Assembly: GCF_000816495.1 (NCBI RefSeq)
Contig: NZ_JXBK01000001.1
Coordinates: 1,801,279 to 1,857,206 of the forward strand
Source of the DNA: Acinetobacter harbinensis
Lineage (GTDB): Bacteria; Pseudomonadota; Gammaproteobacteria; Pseudomonadales; Moraxellaceae
Length of the DNA: 55,928 nucleotides
Direction of reading: 5' to 3'
Shown: piece by piece, positions 37,053 through 46,906 of the stretch
How positions within the stretch are numbered: the stretch's first letter is position 1
Layout: each line of letters opens with the position of its first letter
Position numbers and translations under genes: made by a program
The notes under the pieces: generated by a model
What the model saw: the letters and a program-made list of their open reading frames with translations, nothing else
Told to the model about the DNA's origin: nothing
Databases searched by the model: none

Positions 37053-38723
37053 ATGCCGGGTCCAGTTCAAATCGTTAGACATAAACTTTTAAATACTTTT
37101 TTCTCTCGTAATTCCGTGTGGTTGGCTTGTATTTTTATCGCTTTAACGATTACTTGGTTTCATCTGAATTACGCACCGCATTATATTTATTATTTTGTTT
37201 CAGAAACCCTATTAAATTCAATTTGGCTGATTTCTGGCCTTTTAAGTGTGATCGGTTTATATGATGTATTACAAAACAAGCATTCTATTTTAAAGAACTA
37301 TCCAATTATTGGCCATTTTCGCTTTATTTTTGAAGAATTTCGGCCTGAAATTCGGCAGTATTTTATTGAATCCGATCAAGATGCTTTGCCCTTTTCACGT
37401 ATGCAGCGCAGCTTAGTTTATCAACGTGCCAAAAATGAGAATTCAGATAAACCTTTTGGCTCCATTATTGATGTCTATCAAGAAGATTATCGTTTTATTA
37501 CGCACTCCATTACACCGTGTGAACCTGCGCATCCGGATAGCTTTCGCGTCACTATTGGCAATCAGCAATGTAAACAGCCTTATAGCGCTTCCATTATGAA
37601 TATCTCTGCCATGAGCTTTGGCAGCTTAAGTGCCAATGCAATTCGTGCCTTAAATTTAGGCGCTTATCAGGGTGGTTTTTATCACGATACTGGTGAAGGC
37701 AGTATTAGTCCGTATCACTTAGAACATGGCGGCGATATTGTTTGGGAATTGGGCAGTGGTTATTTTGGTTGCCGAACGCTAGAGGGACAATTTGATCCAG
37801 AGAAATTTACCCAACAAGCGCGTTTACCGCAAATTAAGATGATCGAGATTAAATTATCGCAAGGTGCAAAACCCGGTCATGGTGGTATTTTACCCAAAGA
37901 TAAGATTTCTGAGGAAATTGCTCAAATTCGCGGTGTTAGTCGTGAACATGATTGTGTGTCGCCGTCTCAACATTCGGCATTTAGCACACCCATTGAAATG
38001 ATGCAGTTTATTCAACAACTTCGTGAACTCTCCGATGGAAAACCAGTCGGTTTTAAATTGTGTATCGGACAACCTTGGCAGTTTATGAGCATTGTAAAGG
38101 CCATGCTGGAAACGAAAATTGTCCCCAATTTTATTGTGGTCGATGGCGCTGAAGGTGGAACAGGTGCAGCCCCCATCGAACTGATTGATCACATGGGTAC
38201 ACCGTTACGAGAAGGCTTGTTGTTTGTGCACAATACTTTGGTCGGCGCAGGACTTAGAGAGCAAATTAAAGTCGGTGCCAGTGGTAAAATCATCAGTGCT
38301 TTTGATATTTCAAGCACCATGGCACTGGGTGCCGATTGGGTCAATTCAGCGCGTGGCTTTATGTTTGCAGTGGGATGTATTCAAGCGCAAAGCTGCCACA
38401 CCAATCAATGCCCTGTCGGTGTAGCTACGCAAGATAAAGACCGACAAAAAGCTTTAGATGTTCCCACCAAAGCTGAACGCGTGTTACATTTTCATAAAAA
38501 TACCATGCATGCGTTATCCGAGATGATTGCCGCCGCAGGCCTTAAACATCCAGCAGATCTTAAAGCGCACCATTTGGCACAGCGCATTAATGACCGAGAA
38601 ATTAAGAACTACGCACAATTGCACTTCTGGCTGCAAGATGGTGAATTGCTTCACAGCACCGATCAAGATGAGGAAAATTTTTATTCTCGTATGTGGAAAC
38701 TGGCGCATGCCGATCATTTTTAA
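37053..38723 (+). CDS. Membrane-anchored FMN glutamate-synthase-like protein
   Basis: A 556-residue protein of the FMN-binding glutamate synthase (GltB central/FMN domain) family. Two hydrophobic segments at the N-terminus (about residues 22-40 and 53-75) anchor it; the rest is a TIM barrel with MNISAMSFGSLS, DTGEGSISPYH, the KPGHGG(I/M)LP flavin/active region, GAEGGTGAAP and the Cys cluster CHTNQCPVGVATQ for an iron-sulfur centre. It lacks the glutaminase (GATase) domain, so it cannot take nitrogen from glutamine by itself. True substrate unknown. A single gene with a strong convergent terminator. Confidence 0.92.
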   Translation: MPGPVQIVRHKLLNTFFSRNSVWLACIFIALTITWFHLNYAPHYIYYFVSETLLNSIWLISGLLSVIGLYDVLQNKHSILKNYPIIGHFRFIFEEFRPEIRQYFIESDQDALPFSRMQRSLVYQRAKNENSDKPFGSIIDVYQEDYRFITHSITPCEPAHPDSFRVTIGNQQCKQPYSASIMNISAMSFGSLSANAIRALNLGAYQGGFYHDTGEGSISPYHLEHGGDIVWELGSGYFGCRTLEGQFDPEKFTQQARLPQIKMIEIKLSQGAKPGHGGILPKDKISEEIAQIRGVSREHDCVSPSQHSAFSTPIEMMQFIQQLRELSDGKPVGFKLCIGQPWQFMSIVKAMLETKIVPNFIVVDGAEGGTGAAPIELIDHMGTPLREGLLFVHNTLVGAGLREQIKVGASGKIISAFDISSTMALGADWVNSARGFMFAVGCIQAQSCHTNQCPVGVATQDKDRQKALDVPTKAERVLHFHKNTMHALSEMIAAAGLKHPADLKAHHLAQRINDREIKNYAQLHFWLQDGELLHSTDQDEENFYSRMWKLAHADHF

Positions 38724-38778
38724 ACAGATGAGCGCGGTCTAAACATTTAAATAGTGCTCAAGACTTTATTTGAATGTA

Positions 38779-38816
38779 AAAAAGAGATGAATACTGGAAA
38801 GTATTCATCTCTTTTT
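38779..38816. terminator. Strong bidirectional terminator
   Basis: AAAAGAGATGAATAC, six-base loop, GTATTCATCTCTTTT (38801-38816). A 15-pair stem between the FMN gene and the converging hydrolase gene. Confidence 0.92.
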
Positions 38817-38844
38817 ATTTAAAAATTTTAATCACGCGGGTATT

Positions 38845-39888
38845 TTAGTAATAACCATCTGAACCTTGTGCATGCAAAAAGGCCGGAATTAATCCCGTCA
38901 ATGCGGCACGAATATCAGCACGTTCATTGATCAATTGATGCGAACCCTCTTCTAACATTAATAAGGTTTGCAGACGAAATTTGGCACGAATAAATTCAAT
39001 ATTATAACGCCAATCTACGGTCTGATCTTGCGCACCTTGCGCCAACCATACCGGAATGCGGCAAGCGGGACGGGCTTCCATTTGTTGCATCCATTTTGAC
39101 ATGGCCAAAATCCAATCCATGCCCATCATACGTGGCTGTAATGGATCTTTTAAGCGTACAAAGCGCAAGAATTCCGGATTGTGGTTGTTACGTTTAAAGT
39201 GGCGTGGCACTTGACGCTTAATACGGCGAATGATGCCTAAACCCATCGAATTATGCCACCACGCAGATTTGGCCGGTCGAATTAATGGAGACAGCAATAA
39301 CACACGCTTAACATAGGGATCTTCACGGCGTTCGGCAAAGTCTAATAGATGATGTAGCCAAATTGCGCCACCGGTACTTTGTCCAATCCCGAGCCACGGT
39401 TTGGGCAGTTGCTCAGCATTTTTAACATAATGATAAACCGCTTGTAAAACCTGTTGATAATGGTCGAAGCTTTTAATACTTGCCGGTGAACCATCACTTA
39501 GGCCGTGTCCCGGTAAATCATACGTAATAACACTAAAGCCTTGTTCCAGTACTTCACGAATAATTGGTTGATAAATTCCACTATGTTCCAAATAACCGTG
39601 TAATAAAAATACTGTACCGCGAATTTTATTAAATGGCAGCAACGCTAAATTGGGCTGAAAGACTTGCACATGCAATTTAAACAAGGGCATTTGTACATAG
39701 CCTTGCCACTGCTGCCCCTCCAATACATCCAAGCCATATAATTTACGATAAGCTTGAATTTCTACGGAAGGTAAATAAGGTCGATTCAGATTTAAAGCTT
39801 CTAGCAGTTGTGGCGTACTTTCCCGACTGGGCACAGGTAAATTTAATTGTTTTAAAATGCTTGGATTTAGAAATGGGATATCCGGCAT
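38845..39888 (-). CDS. Alpha/beta hydrolase
   Basis: A 347-residue serine hydrolase, likely a monoacylglycerol-lipase or lysophospholipase-like esterase. HGYLEHSG is the oxyanion region, GIGQSTGG holds the nucleophilic serine (GxSxG), and the acid/His residues lie in GAQDQTVD and EEGSHQLINE. Start ATG 39888 overlaps the stop of the upstream DUF218 gene (TAATG), and AGAGG sits before it; a longer frame to 39924 would lie inside that gene. Last gene of the phosphatase-murB-DUF218-hydrolase cluster. Confidence 0.92.
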   Translation of the reverse strand: MPDIPFLNPSILKQLNLPVPSRESTPQLLEALNLNRPYLPSVEIQAYRKLYGLDVLEGQQWQGYVQMPLFKLHVQVFQPNLALLPFNKIRGTVFLLHGYLEHSGIYQPIIREVLEQGFSVITYDLPGHGLSDGSPASIKSFDHYQQVLQAVYHYVKNAEQLPKPWLGIGQSTGGAIWLHHLLDFAERREDPYVKRVLLLSPLIRPAKSAWWHNSMGLGIIRRIKRQVPRHFKRNNHNPEFLRFVRLKDPLQPRMMGMDWILAMSKWMQQMEARPACRIPVWLAQGAQDQTVDWRYNIEFIRAKFRLQTLLMLEEGSHQLINERADIRAALTGLIPAFLHAQGSDGYY

Positions 39889-41057
39889 TAAGGCACCTCT
39901 CGACAATCGCTTGACCCAAACCAAACATCACGAATGGTGGCTAACATTTCATAATTGGCACGGCGACTATGATCATAATTTTGTTGGCTGGGCTGCCACT
40001 TGGTCAAATGGGTTGGAATCGGGGCTTCAATCGGCACTGTTTCAATCCCATTTAAAGCAAATAAACGCCGTGTCCGCGGCATGTGATAACGATCAGTAAT
40101 TAAAATCACGCGTGGTGCTCCACCTTTTTTTTGTAATAATAACGAACTAAAACGAGAATTTTCACAGGTATTCATACTGCGATCTTCCAGTAGTTTAGCC
40201 TCTACACCGCGCTCTTTTAACCATTGCTGCATGTACGGTGCTTCAACCCCACTCAGTACAATAGGTAATTGATATTGTTTTTCAACAGCCAAGGTTTTTT
40301 CTAACCGTAGCCGCGTGTAGTTATTCACCACAATCTCTTTACTTTTCTTATCTAAGGTCAGTCCGCCGCCTAAAACCACAATAGCATACGGTTTTTCACC
40401 TTGTGGGATGACGGGCTGATTCTGCTCATTTAGTTTAATAATATCTTGGTAAGTGCTGTCATCAACAATAGGTTGTGTATCGTTTGGCTGCTCTGCTTCA
40501 ATTTTATGCGTGTGTAAAAATTCTACATATTTTTCAATCAGTGCTTTATTTTCACTGCTGTTCACATCTAATAAGTCTTTTACGGTGGGTGTATTGTCCT
40601 CTGTCGACTGATTATCTTCTAATGACAGATGATCCTCATAGGATAAATCATTCTGTATGGGTTTAACCAGCATCGGAATACGTGGTTTGTCTTCCTGATT
40701 ATTTTCTTGTTGTTCAGCTTCAATGACTTGCTGCAATGCTTTATAACGCGCTTGGATAATGGTGAAATCCTGTGAGTTATGGCTTTGTATCGCCTCTTGC
40801 ATGACCTTTAAATACGCTTGGCGCGCAATCCAAAGCTTCGAACCGGGCTCTAAGCTTTCATGCTCACTAAGTCCGGCCATTTGCTGACTTTGTGCGGCCA
40901 CAGGATTGACATCCACCGCAGCAAATTTATTTAAGGCGGCAACCATCCACTGCGAATAAAATGGCGAATAAATAAGAACCATAAAACAGCCGAAAAGCAC
41001 GAACAGCCAAAGCGCTATACGTGTTAATCGAACCATCCAATGTGCTTTCGCCATCAT
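39888..41057 (-). CDS. DUF218/YdcF-family membrane protein with long linker
   Basis: A 389-residue protein. One N-terminal membrane helix (WLFVLFGCFMVLIYSPFYS), a long charged, Gln/Glu/Asp-rich periplasmic segment (about residues 50-215), then the DUF218 domain from YAIVVLGGGLTLD with RLEKTLAV, LSGVEAPYM, CENSRFSS and ITDRYHMPRTRRLF. E. coli relatives (ElyC/SanA/YdcF) affect envelope polysaccharide or peptidoglycan precursor use. The linker is much longer than in those proteins. Three bases after murB and one-base overlap with the hydrolase, so envelope-related function is likely. Confidence 0.88.
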   Translation of the reverse strand: MMAKAHWMVRLTRIALWLFVLFGCFMVLIYSPFYSQWMVAALNKFAAVDVNPVAAQSQQMAGLSEHESLEPGSKLWIARQAYLKVMQEAIQSHNSQDFTIIQARYKALQQVIEAEQQENNQEDKPRIPMLVKPIQNDLSYEDHLSLEDNQSTEDNTPTVKDLLDVNSSENKALIEKYVEFLHTHKIEAEQPNDTQPIVDDSTYQDIIKLNEQNQPVIPQGEKPYAIVVLGGGLTLDKKSKEIVVNNYTRLRLEKTLAVEKQYQLPIVLSGVEAPYMQQWLKERGVEAKLLEDRSMNTCENSRFSSLLLQKKGGAPRVILITDRYHMPRTRRLFALNGIETVPIEAPIPTHLTKWQPSQQNYDHSRRANYEMLATIRDVWFGSSDCREVP

Positions 41058-41060
41058 TGC

Positions 41061-42095
41061 TTATTTCCCATGTGAACCAATCAAACCCAAGGTGTCAAAT
41101 AATACGGGCTCAGGTGTCAATAAAATATTAAATTTTTGCTGCACATCGTGTTGTACCGCCTGATAAGTGGCTTGTACATCGGCTAAATTGGCCTGTCCAT
41201 AGTTGACCAACACCAAGGCTTGTTTATGAAACATCCCCACCATGCCTAACTGTTTGCCTTTCCAACCGGCTTGATCAATTAACCAACCGGCAGCAATCTT
41301 AACGCCACCATCTGCTTGCGGATAATGCGGTAAATTGGGGAATTTAACCGCTAAATGCTGATATAAATCTTCATCAATAATTGGATTTTTAAAGAAACTG
41401 CCAACATTGGGATAATCTTTTGGATCAGGTAACTTACTCTGACGAATTTGAATCACCTGTTGTTGTAAATTTTCTGCAGTCTGCTCATCACCTACCGCCT
41501 GTTTTAAATCGCCATAATTGAGCATTAAATGGGCTTTTTTCAGTAATTTAAAGGTCACATGGGTAATCACAAAACGATTTGGATGATCTTTAAAAATACT
41601 GTGTCGATAAGCAAAATCACAATCTTTGGCCAAAATCGTTATAAATTCTTCTGATCTACGATCATACACCTGTACCGATTGAATGAATTGGCCGACTTCG
41701 ACACCATAAGCACCAATATTTTGCACCGGTGAAGCCCCCACCAAACCCGGAATAAGCGCCAAGTTTTGCAAGCCATATAAGTGCTGTGACGTGGTCCACA
41801 GCACAAACTCATGCCAATTTTGTCCAGCGCCTACACAAACCGTCTGACTGTGCTCATCTTCAGCAAGACATTCAATGCCTTGAATATCCATATGCAGCAC
41901 CAAGGCCTGAATAGATTGTGGCAACAGCATATTACTGCCGCCCGACAAAATTAGAATATTCAGCTGTTGCTGCTGCGCATAAGCCAATGCCTCAAGCACG
42001 TGTAGATTGGATTGCACTTTCATGTAGTGCGATGCGACGGAATCTAAGCTTAAGGTATTAAAAGGCTTAAGTTGCATTTGTGTTTGCATATTCAT
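41061..42095 (-). CDS. murB: UDP-N-acetylenolpyruvoylglucosamine reductase
   Basis: FAD/NADPH enzyme for the second committed step of peptidoglycan precursor synthesis (344 residues from ATG 42095; E. coli 342). FAD-binding [27 protein letters not shown] and [10 protein letters not shown] (catalytic Ser) are all seen, with the type I layout. ATG 42095 (MNMQTQ) follows an AAGG box 11 bases away; a longer frame from 42128 would overlap the phosphatase gene. Clustered with the phosphatase upstream and DUF218 gene downstream. Confidence 0.96.
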   Translation of the reverse strand: MNMQTQMQLKPFNTLSLDSVASHYMKVQSNLHVLEALAYAQQQQLNILILSGGSNMLLPQSIQALVLHMDIQGIECLAEDEHSQTVCVGAGQNWHEFVLWTTSQHLYGLQNLALIPGLVGASPVQNIGAYGVEVGQFIQSVQVYDRRSEEFITILAKDCDFAYRHSIFKDHPNRFVITHVTFKLLKKAHLMLNYGDLKQAVGDEQTAENLQQQVIQIRQSKLPDPKDYPNVGSFFKNPIIDEDLYQHLAVKFPNLPHYPQADGGVKIAAGWLIDQAGWKGKQLGMVGMFHKQALVLVNYGQANLADVQATYQAVQHDVQQKFNILLTPEPVLFDTLGLIGSHGK

Positions 42096-42109
42096 GAATG
42101 TTAAAGCCT

Positions 42110-42622
42110 TTATTTTACAGCAAGCCATTGTTTGAAGTGATTAACCCAACCTAAACTACTGGATTCACATTGATCCAAAACGCGTTCAAAGCCCGCTTCG
42201 CCGCCATAGTATGGATCAGGCAACGCCTGTTTGGGATAAATTGCATCGTACTCGCTCATTAAGGCAATTTCTGCACGAATTTGTTCTGCTGAATATTGTT
42301 GATGCGCTTGTTTAAACAAAGCCTGAATATTGAATAAATTTTCTTCATCCATGGCCAAAATAAGATCAAATTCAATAAAATCTTGTATTTTTAATTGTCG
42401 TGCACGCAAGCTGGATAAATCATAGCCACGTTGTAAAGCATGCTTTTGGCTACGCTGATCAGGTGCTTTATTCGGATGGTAATTACTAGTACCGGCAGAA
42501 TCAATAAAAACATTAAGTTGTTGTTTATCACAAAAATGTTTCAGAATAACTTCAGCCGTAGGCGAACGACAAATATTACCTAAACATACACATAACACCT
42601 TATATGGCGTTTGGGATGACAT
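42110..42622 (-). CDS. Low-molecular-weight protein-tyrosine phosphatase
   Basis: A 170-residue cytoplasmic phosphatase with the P-loop CLGNICRSP (Cys13, Arg19, the CX5R motif) and the general-acid DP in [11 protein letters not shown] 42622 has GAGAG upstream, better than 42637. It is the PtpA-like form rather than the Wzb form tied to capsule kinases; no tyrosine kinase gene is nearby. It leads into murB with a short gap, so control of envelope synthesis is plausible but unproven. Confidence 0.93.
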   Translation of the reverse strand: MSSQTPYKVLCVCLGNICRSPTAEVILKHFCDKQQLNVFIDSAGTSNYHPNKAPDQRSQKHALQRGYDLSSLRARQLKIQDFIEFDLILAMDEENLFNIQALFKQAHQQYSAEQIRAEIALMSEYDAIYPKQALPDPYYGGEAGFERVLDQCESSSLGWVNHFKQWLAVK

Positions 42623-42737
42623 AACAATCTCTCGCATTGCTTTATTTTATGGTGTCTTATGGTAAGTTATTTAGAGGATGAATCCTATAGAACGTCAAAA
42701 CAATAATCTTGAATTTAAGATAAAAAGGATCTAATAC

Positions 42738-43898
42738 ATGAGTCATTTTCAGTTTCAGACGGTGGCGAATATTATTTCAGGGCTTGGCTCAATCGGTGAG
42801 TTAAAAGCTCTCCTGCATGCAGGTGGTTATAAAAAACTCTTATTGGTAACCGATGGCGGCATTATACAGCAGCAACTACATGCTCCGATTATTGAAATAT
42901 TAGACACGCTTCAGCTGCACTATGTGGTGTATTCTAAAGTTCAAGCCGATCCCCCTGAACACATGGTGTTAGATGCGGTAGCGTTTGCACAACAGCAACA
43001 GATCGATATTGTGTTGGGTTTTGGCGGTGGCAGCTCCTTAGATGTTGCCAAAATTATTGCCATACTGGCGCATCCACAGCAGCAACAAGGCTTGCAAGAC
43101 TTGTACGGTGTGAATCAGGCCAAATCTCCCCGCCTGCCGTTATATTTAGTGCCGACCACAGCCGGCACCGGTTCTGAAGTTACGCCTATTTCTATTGTGA
43201 CAACCGGCGCAACCAGCAAAACCGGTATCGTGGCGCCCATTTTATTTGCAGATGTGGCGATTTTAGATGCAACCTTTACTCAAAATTTACCGGCACATAT
43301 TACCGCTGCCACGGGTATTGATGCGATGGTACACGCCATTGAAGCCTATACCTCAAAAATCAAAAAAAATCCCTATGCCGATATGTTGGCTAAACAAGCC
43401 TTAAAACTCCTTGATCATAATTTAAGTTTGGTCTTGGCCGATGGCCACAATTTACCTGCACGGCAAAATATGTTGGTCGGTTCAATGTTGGCCGGACAAG
43501 CTTTTGCCAATGCGCCGGTCGCTGCGGTGCATGCTTTGGCTTATCCTCTCGGTGGACATTTTCATATTTCACACGGCCATAGCAATGCCTTGGTGTTAAC
43601 TGAAGTGTTAAAATTTAATGCACCGCATGCTAAAGCACTGTATGCCGAACTGATGTGCTGCTTAGATGCGAAAAGTACCGGCAGTACTGAAGCCTTGTGT
43701 GATTTATTTATTGATCATATGCAAAATCATTTAGATCACAGTGGTTTAATCTTAAAACTTAAGGATTTAAAGATTGCTGAAAATATGCTGGAAAAACTGG
43801 CACAAGATGCCATGTTGCAAACACGGCTGTTACAGAATAATCCACGAGACATGACACAACAAAATGCCCTAGACATTTATCAAGCGATTTACGCATAA
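42738..43898 (+). CDS. Iron-containing alcohol dehydrogenase
   Basis: A 386-residue group III alcohol dehydrogenase (NAD(P)H, Fe2+). GGGSSLDVAK binds the dinucleotide phosphates, PTTAGTGSEVTP is typical, and the metal ligands lie in DAMVHAIEAY and HALAYPLGGHFHISHGHSNA (shown in full at 20 residues). Single gene divergent from the phosphatase-murB cluster, with AAGGA before ATG. Substrate not evident. Confidence 0.94.
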   Translation: MSHFQFQTVANIISGLGSIGELKALLHAGGYKKLLLVTDGGIIQQQLHAPIIEILDTLQLHYVVYSKVQADPPEHMVLDAVAFAQQQQIDIVLGFGGGSSLDVAKIIAILAHPQQQQGLQDLYGVNQAKSPRLPLYLVPTTAGTGSEVTPISIVTTGATSKTGIVAPILFADVAILDATFTQNLPAHITAATGIDAMVHAIEAYTSKIKKNPYADMLAKQALKLLDHNLSLVLADGHNLPARQNMLVGSMLAGQAFANAPVAAVHALAYPLGGHFHISHGHSNALVLTEVLKFNAPHAKALYAELMCCLDAKSTGSTEALCDLFIDHMQNHLDHSGLILKLKDLKIAENMLEKLAQDAMLQTRLLQNNPRDMTQQNALDIYQAIYA

Positions 43899-44034
43899 TT
43901 TTATAAATAAACAGATCAGCACATTTCCGATAAAAGCATGTATTTTTCTTATAAGACTTTCACTTTTAAGCAATACGTTTAAAAAAAATTATAGATAAAA
44001 CTCAATATCACTTATTTTTAGAGGTCTATTTACC

Positions 44035-44472
44035 ATGAAGAAAACACCGAAAAAACGTTCTGATTTTTGTTATTTTTTACCGATACAAACGCGCTGGTCA
44101 GACAATGATATGTATGGACATATCAACAATGTGACCTATTACAGTTATTTTGATAGTGCTGCCAATGCTTTACTGATTGAAAAAGCCAACTTTGATATTC
44201 GCTACTCTGCTGTTATTGGCTTAGTGGTCGAGTCCGCCTGTAGTTTTTTGCAAGAATTGTCTTATCCAGAAATAATTGATGTTGGAGTCAGAATTTCTAA
44301 ACTGGGCAATTCCTCCATACAATACGATTTAGCGATTTTTAAACAATTACACGATAGTGCCTCCGCGCAAGGACATTTCGTACATGTTTTTGTAGAGCGT
44401 ACAAATAGAAAAAGCACCGCGATTCCTGTTGAAATGCGCGATGCTTTGGCTGAATACTTGGTGCCAGAATAA
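44035..44472 (+). CDS. Hotdog-fold acyl-CoA thioesterase
   Basis: A 145-residue single hotdog domain of the YbgC/4-hydroxybenzoyl-CoA thioesterase group. The catalytic loop TRWSDNDMYGHINNVTYYSY has the Asp/His/Asn pattern D-x-D-x-x-G-H-x-N. It ends two bases before the stop of converging dnaX with no terminator between, so the two 3' ends must overlap in RNA. Substrate chain unknown. Confidence 0.9.
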   Translation: MKKTPKKRSDFCYFLPIQTRWSDNDMYGHINNVTYYSYFDSAANALLIEKANFDIRYSAVIGLVVESACSFLQELSYPEIIDVGVRISKLGNSSIQYDLAIFKQLHDSASAQGHFVHVFVERTNRKSTAIPVEMRDALAEYLVPE

Positions 44473-44474
44473 GG

Positions 44475-46577
44475 TTATTCCAGTTGAATATTCTGTATCT
44501 CACCTTCAAAGCTGTGTAACAGATCTTTCACTGCCGATTCTGCATGCAATAATTCAGCAGCACGTGCATAGGCTCTTTGTTTACGCTCATTTTGCATAAA
44601 GTACGGCGTGGTACTGGAAACATCAGCATATTTAACCTCAAACTGGGTATTTGCCCACTGCTCTTTTAAGGCTTGCTCTAAAGCATGTTGTAACTGATTA
44701 AGCAATTGCTCATACTTAGGGGCAATTTGAAACGTCGATTGGCCATCAATTTGACCGCTCATCACACCTTGTTGTGCCAACTCTTGTACCGCGGGACTTA
44801 AGCTGCTGTGCCTAAACCAATATTCCCACTTATCTAGCGTCCACTCACCTTCAAGCTGTTGCGGCGTTAATCTTAAAATATCTTGTGGCATGATATTGCA
44901 ATCTTGATCCGGCACAACATCAATCACTGGTGTATTTTCATCCAGTATAGATGACTGCAACTCAACCACAGCGTGAGCTTGATCGGTAACATGGGCAGTT
45001 TCCACATCTACACTTTCAAGCGGTAACAGCGTTTCTGCTTGGTTCTGCACGGATGTTAAAAATAAATCACTCTCTAAAGCTACGACTGGATGAACGGTTA
45101 ATTTTGGCTCATCGTGTATGTCTGCATGCGGTAACGGCGCAATCTCATCAAACAAGAAATCATCACTGCTCGGCTCATCATCGACTGGCCGATGTGTATT
45201 CTCATTGCTGTCATCTAAATCAAATAAAAGCTCATCTGCCGCAGGATCAAAAATAATCTGATCTAAGCTGGTGCTGCTTGGCTGTGCTGGCTCAGAAACC
45301 ACCTCATCTAAAAAGTCATCTGAAGATGGTTCTTGAATAAGCGTACTGTCTACAGCTTGCGTTTCTACGGTTATGGCCGCTGCTGGCTGCGCATCTGCTT
45401 GTGAGCGCATCTGTTCTATCGGCGCTTGCACAGCAATTTCGGTATTTTGCAGTGTTGCTTGCTGCGCAGTTGAAACTAACACTTCATTGGGCTGTAGTGG
45501 ACGAAACGCCAATAAGCGCAAGATACACATCTCAAAGCCTTGCTCTTGGGTGACAGCCAATTGCAAATCTGCACGCCCTTTACACGCCACTTGATAATAC
45601 AGTTGCAAATCTTGCGCTGAAATCAGCTGCGACAAGTGCATGATTTTTTTATTAATTTCAGCACTGTATTTGAGGCTTAAATCAGGCAGATATTGCAACA
45701 AAGCCAATTCATGCAAAGTAGAAATCAACTGATCTAAAACCAATGAAACATCTAGCGCCTGTTGTCTAAATTGCATCAACAATTGGCTGACGCGTTGCTG
45801 TTGATTTTGATGAATCGCCAACACCAAATCATAAATAATGGTGCGGTCAATCAAGCCCAACATATCTTTAACATCTTGATGCTGAATCGCACCTTGACCA
45901 TACGCAATCGCCTGATCGGTTAAAGACAGTGCATCACGCAAAGAACCTTGCCCCGATTCAGCAATTTGCCAAATGGCATCTTGCTCAGCTTGAATGTGTT
46001 CTTTGTTTAAAATATCGGTTAAATGTTCGGTAATTTCATCAATCGCCAACGGACGCAGAGTAAATTGCAAACAACGAGAAATCACCGTAATCGGTAGTTT
46101 TTGGGGATCAGTGGTGGCAAAAAGGAATTTAACGTGTGCTGGCGGCTCTTCTAATGTTTTTAGCAGCGCATTAAAGGAGTGCGTGGATAACATGTGCACT
46201 TCATCAATCAGATAAACCTTAAAACGACCTTGCGTCGGTGCATAAGGTACGTTATCCAGCAATTCCCGCGTATCTTCAACTTTGGTACGTGAGGCAGCAT
46301 CAATTTCAATTAAATCGATAAAACGCCCTTCGTTAACGGCAGTACAGGTTGCACACACTTCACACGGCGTAGAGGTAATACCGGTTTCACAGTTCAAGCA
46401 TTTGGCTAAAATACGTGCAATGGTGGTTTTACCCACACCACGTGTGCCGGTAAACAAATACGCATGATGTAAACGCCCACGCTCTAAGGCACTGGTCAGT
46501 GCTCGTGATACATGGTTTTGCCCCACCAATTCATTGAAATTTCGTGGACGGTATTTACGCGCAAGTACTTGATACAT
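44475..46577 (-). CDS. dnaX: DNA polymerase III subunit gamma/tau
   Basis: Clamp-loader ATPase and fork organiser (700 residues). Walker A GTRGVGKT at 44-51, zinc-binding Cys63, 72, 75 and 78, Walker B LIDEVHML, sensor motif and domain III follow, then a long acidic, low-complexity linker (residues about 380-590) and the tau C-terminal polymerase-binding part. GGAG precedes the ATG. A run of seven A in the coding strand (45650-45644, codons about 309-311) is too early to give a normal gamma by slippage. The usual downstream ybaB-recR genes are not here. Confidence 0.97.
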   Translation of the reverse strand: MYQVLARKYRPRNFNELVGQNHVSRALTSALERGRLHHAYLFTGTRGVGKTTIARILAKCLNCETGITSTPCEVCATCTAVNEGRFIDLIEIDAASRTKVEDTRELLDNVPYAPTQGRFKVYLIDEVHMLSTHSFNALLKTLEEPPAHVKFLFATTDPQKLPITVISRCLQFTLRPLAIDEITEHLTDILNKEHIQAEQDAIWQIAESGQGSLRDALSLTDQAIAYGQGAIQHQDVKDMLGLIDRTIIYDLVLAIHQNQQQRVSQLLMQFRQQALDVSLVLDQLISTLHELALLQYLPDLSLKYSAEINKKIMHLSQLISAQDLQLYYQVACKGRADLQLAVTQEQGFEMCILRLLAFRPLQPNEVLVSTAQQATLQNTEIAVQAPIEQMRSQADAQPAAAITVETQAVDSTLIQEPSSDDFLDEVVSEPAQPSSTSLDQIIFDPAADELLFDLDDSNENTHRPVDDEPSSDDFLFDEIAPLPHADIHDEPKLTVHPVVALESDLFLTSVQNQAETLLPLESVDVETAHVTDQAHAVVELQSSILDENTPVIDVVPDQDCNIMPQDILRLTPQQLEGEWTLDKWEYWFRHSSLSPAVQELAQQGVMSGQIDGQSTFQIAPKYEQLLNQLQHALEQALKEQWANTQFEVKYADVSSTTPYFMQNERKQRAYARAAELLHAESAVKDLLHSFEGEIQNIQLE

Positions 46578-46906
46578 GTATGCTCCTTTTTACAGGCCTA
46601 AGCATACTGTTTTTTTGCCAAAGAGTGAACGTACAATCTGCAAAAGCTGAAGATCAAAATAGCCAGACTAGAAAGATAGCCACAAAAATGAGCTGTTATA
46701 TGAATCGGACGATTTATCCAATCAGATTCAAAAAAAGTGAAGCTAAAATGCACCCAGTAATCTTGGGTTAACATTCATCCAAATCAGGCTATTAAAAATA
46801 GGATGCTGACCTTGTTGAGCTAACCTAAATTTAGGTCTAAAGACTTGGCACTACAAATAATATGCTGCATAAGCATGCGGAATTTATCTTACATTCTCCT
46901 TAAAAA
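46578..46906. other. Intergenic region with a palindrome
   Basis: 329 bases upstream of dnaX and downstream of the NlpE-like gene. It includes a perfect 14-base palindrome (46823-46836). Short frames are present but none has a start with a ribosome binding site. No terminator is seen for the NlpE-like gene. Confidence 0.5.
46823..46836. repeat. 14-base palindrome
   Basis: ACCTAAATTTAGGT is a perfect palindrome, and the overlapping GTCT-AA-AGAC follows at 46835-46844. Looks like a dimeric-regulator operator; no T-run. Confidence 0.7.

Noticed and set aside
45644..45650. Run of seven A in the dnaX coding strand as a gamma-producing frameshift site
   Set aside because: It lies near codon 310, inside domain III, far before the place where gamma ends in known species; a truncated product there would lack the oligomerisation domain.
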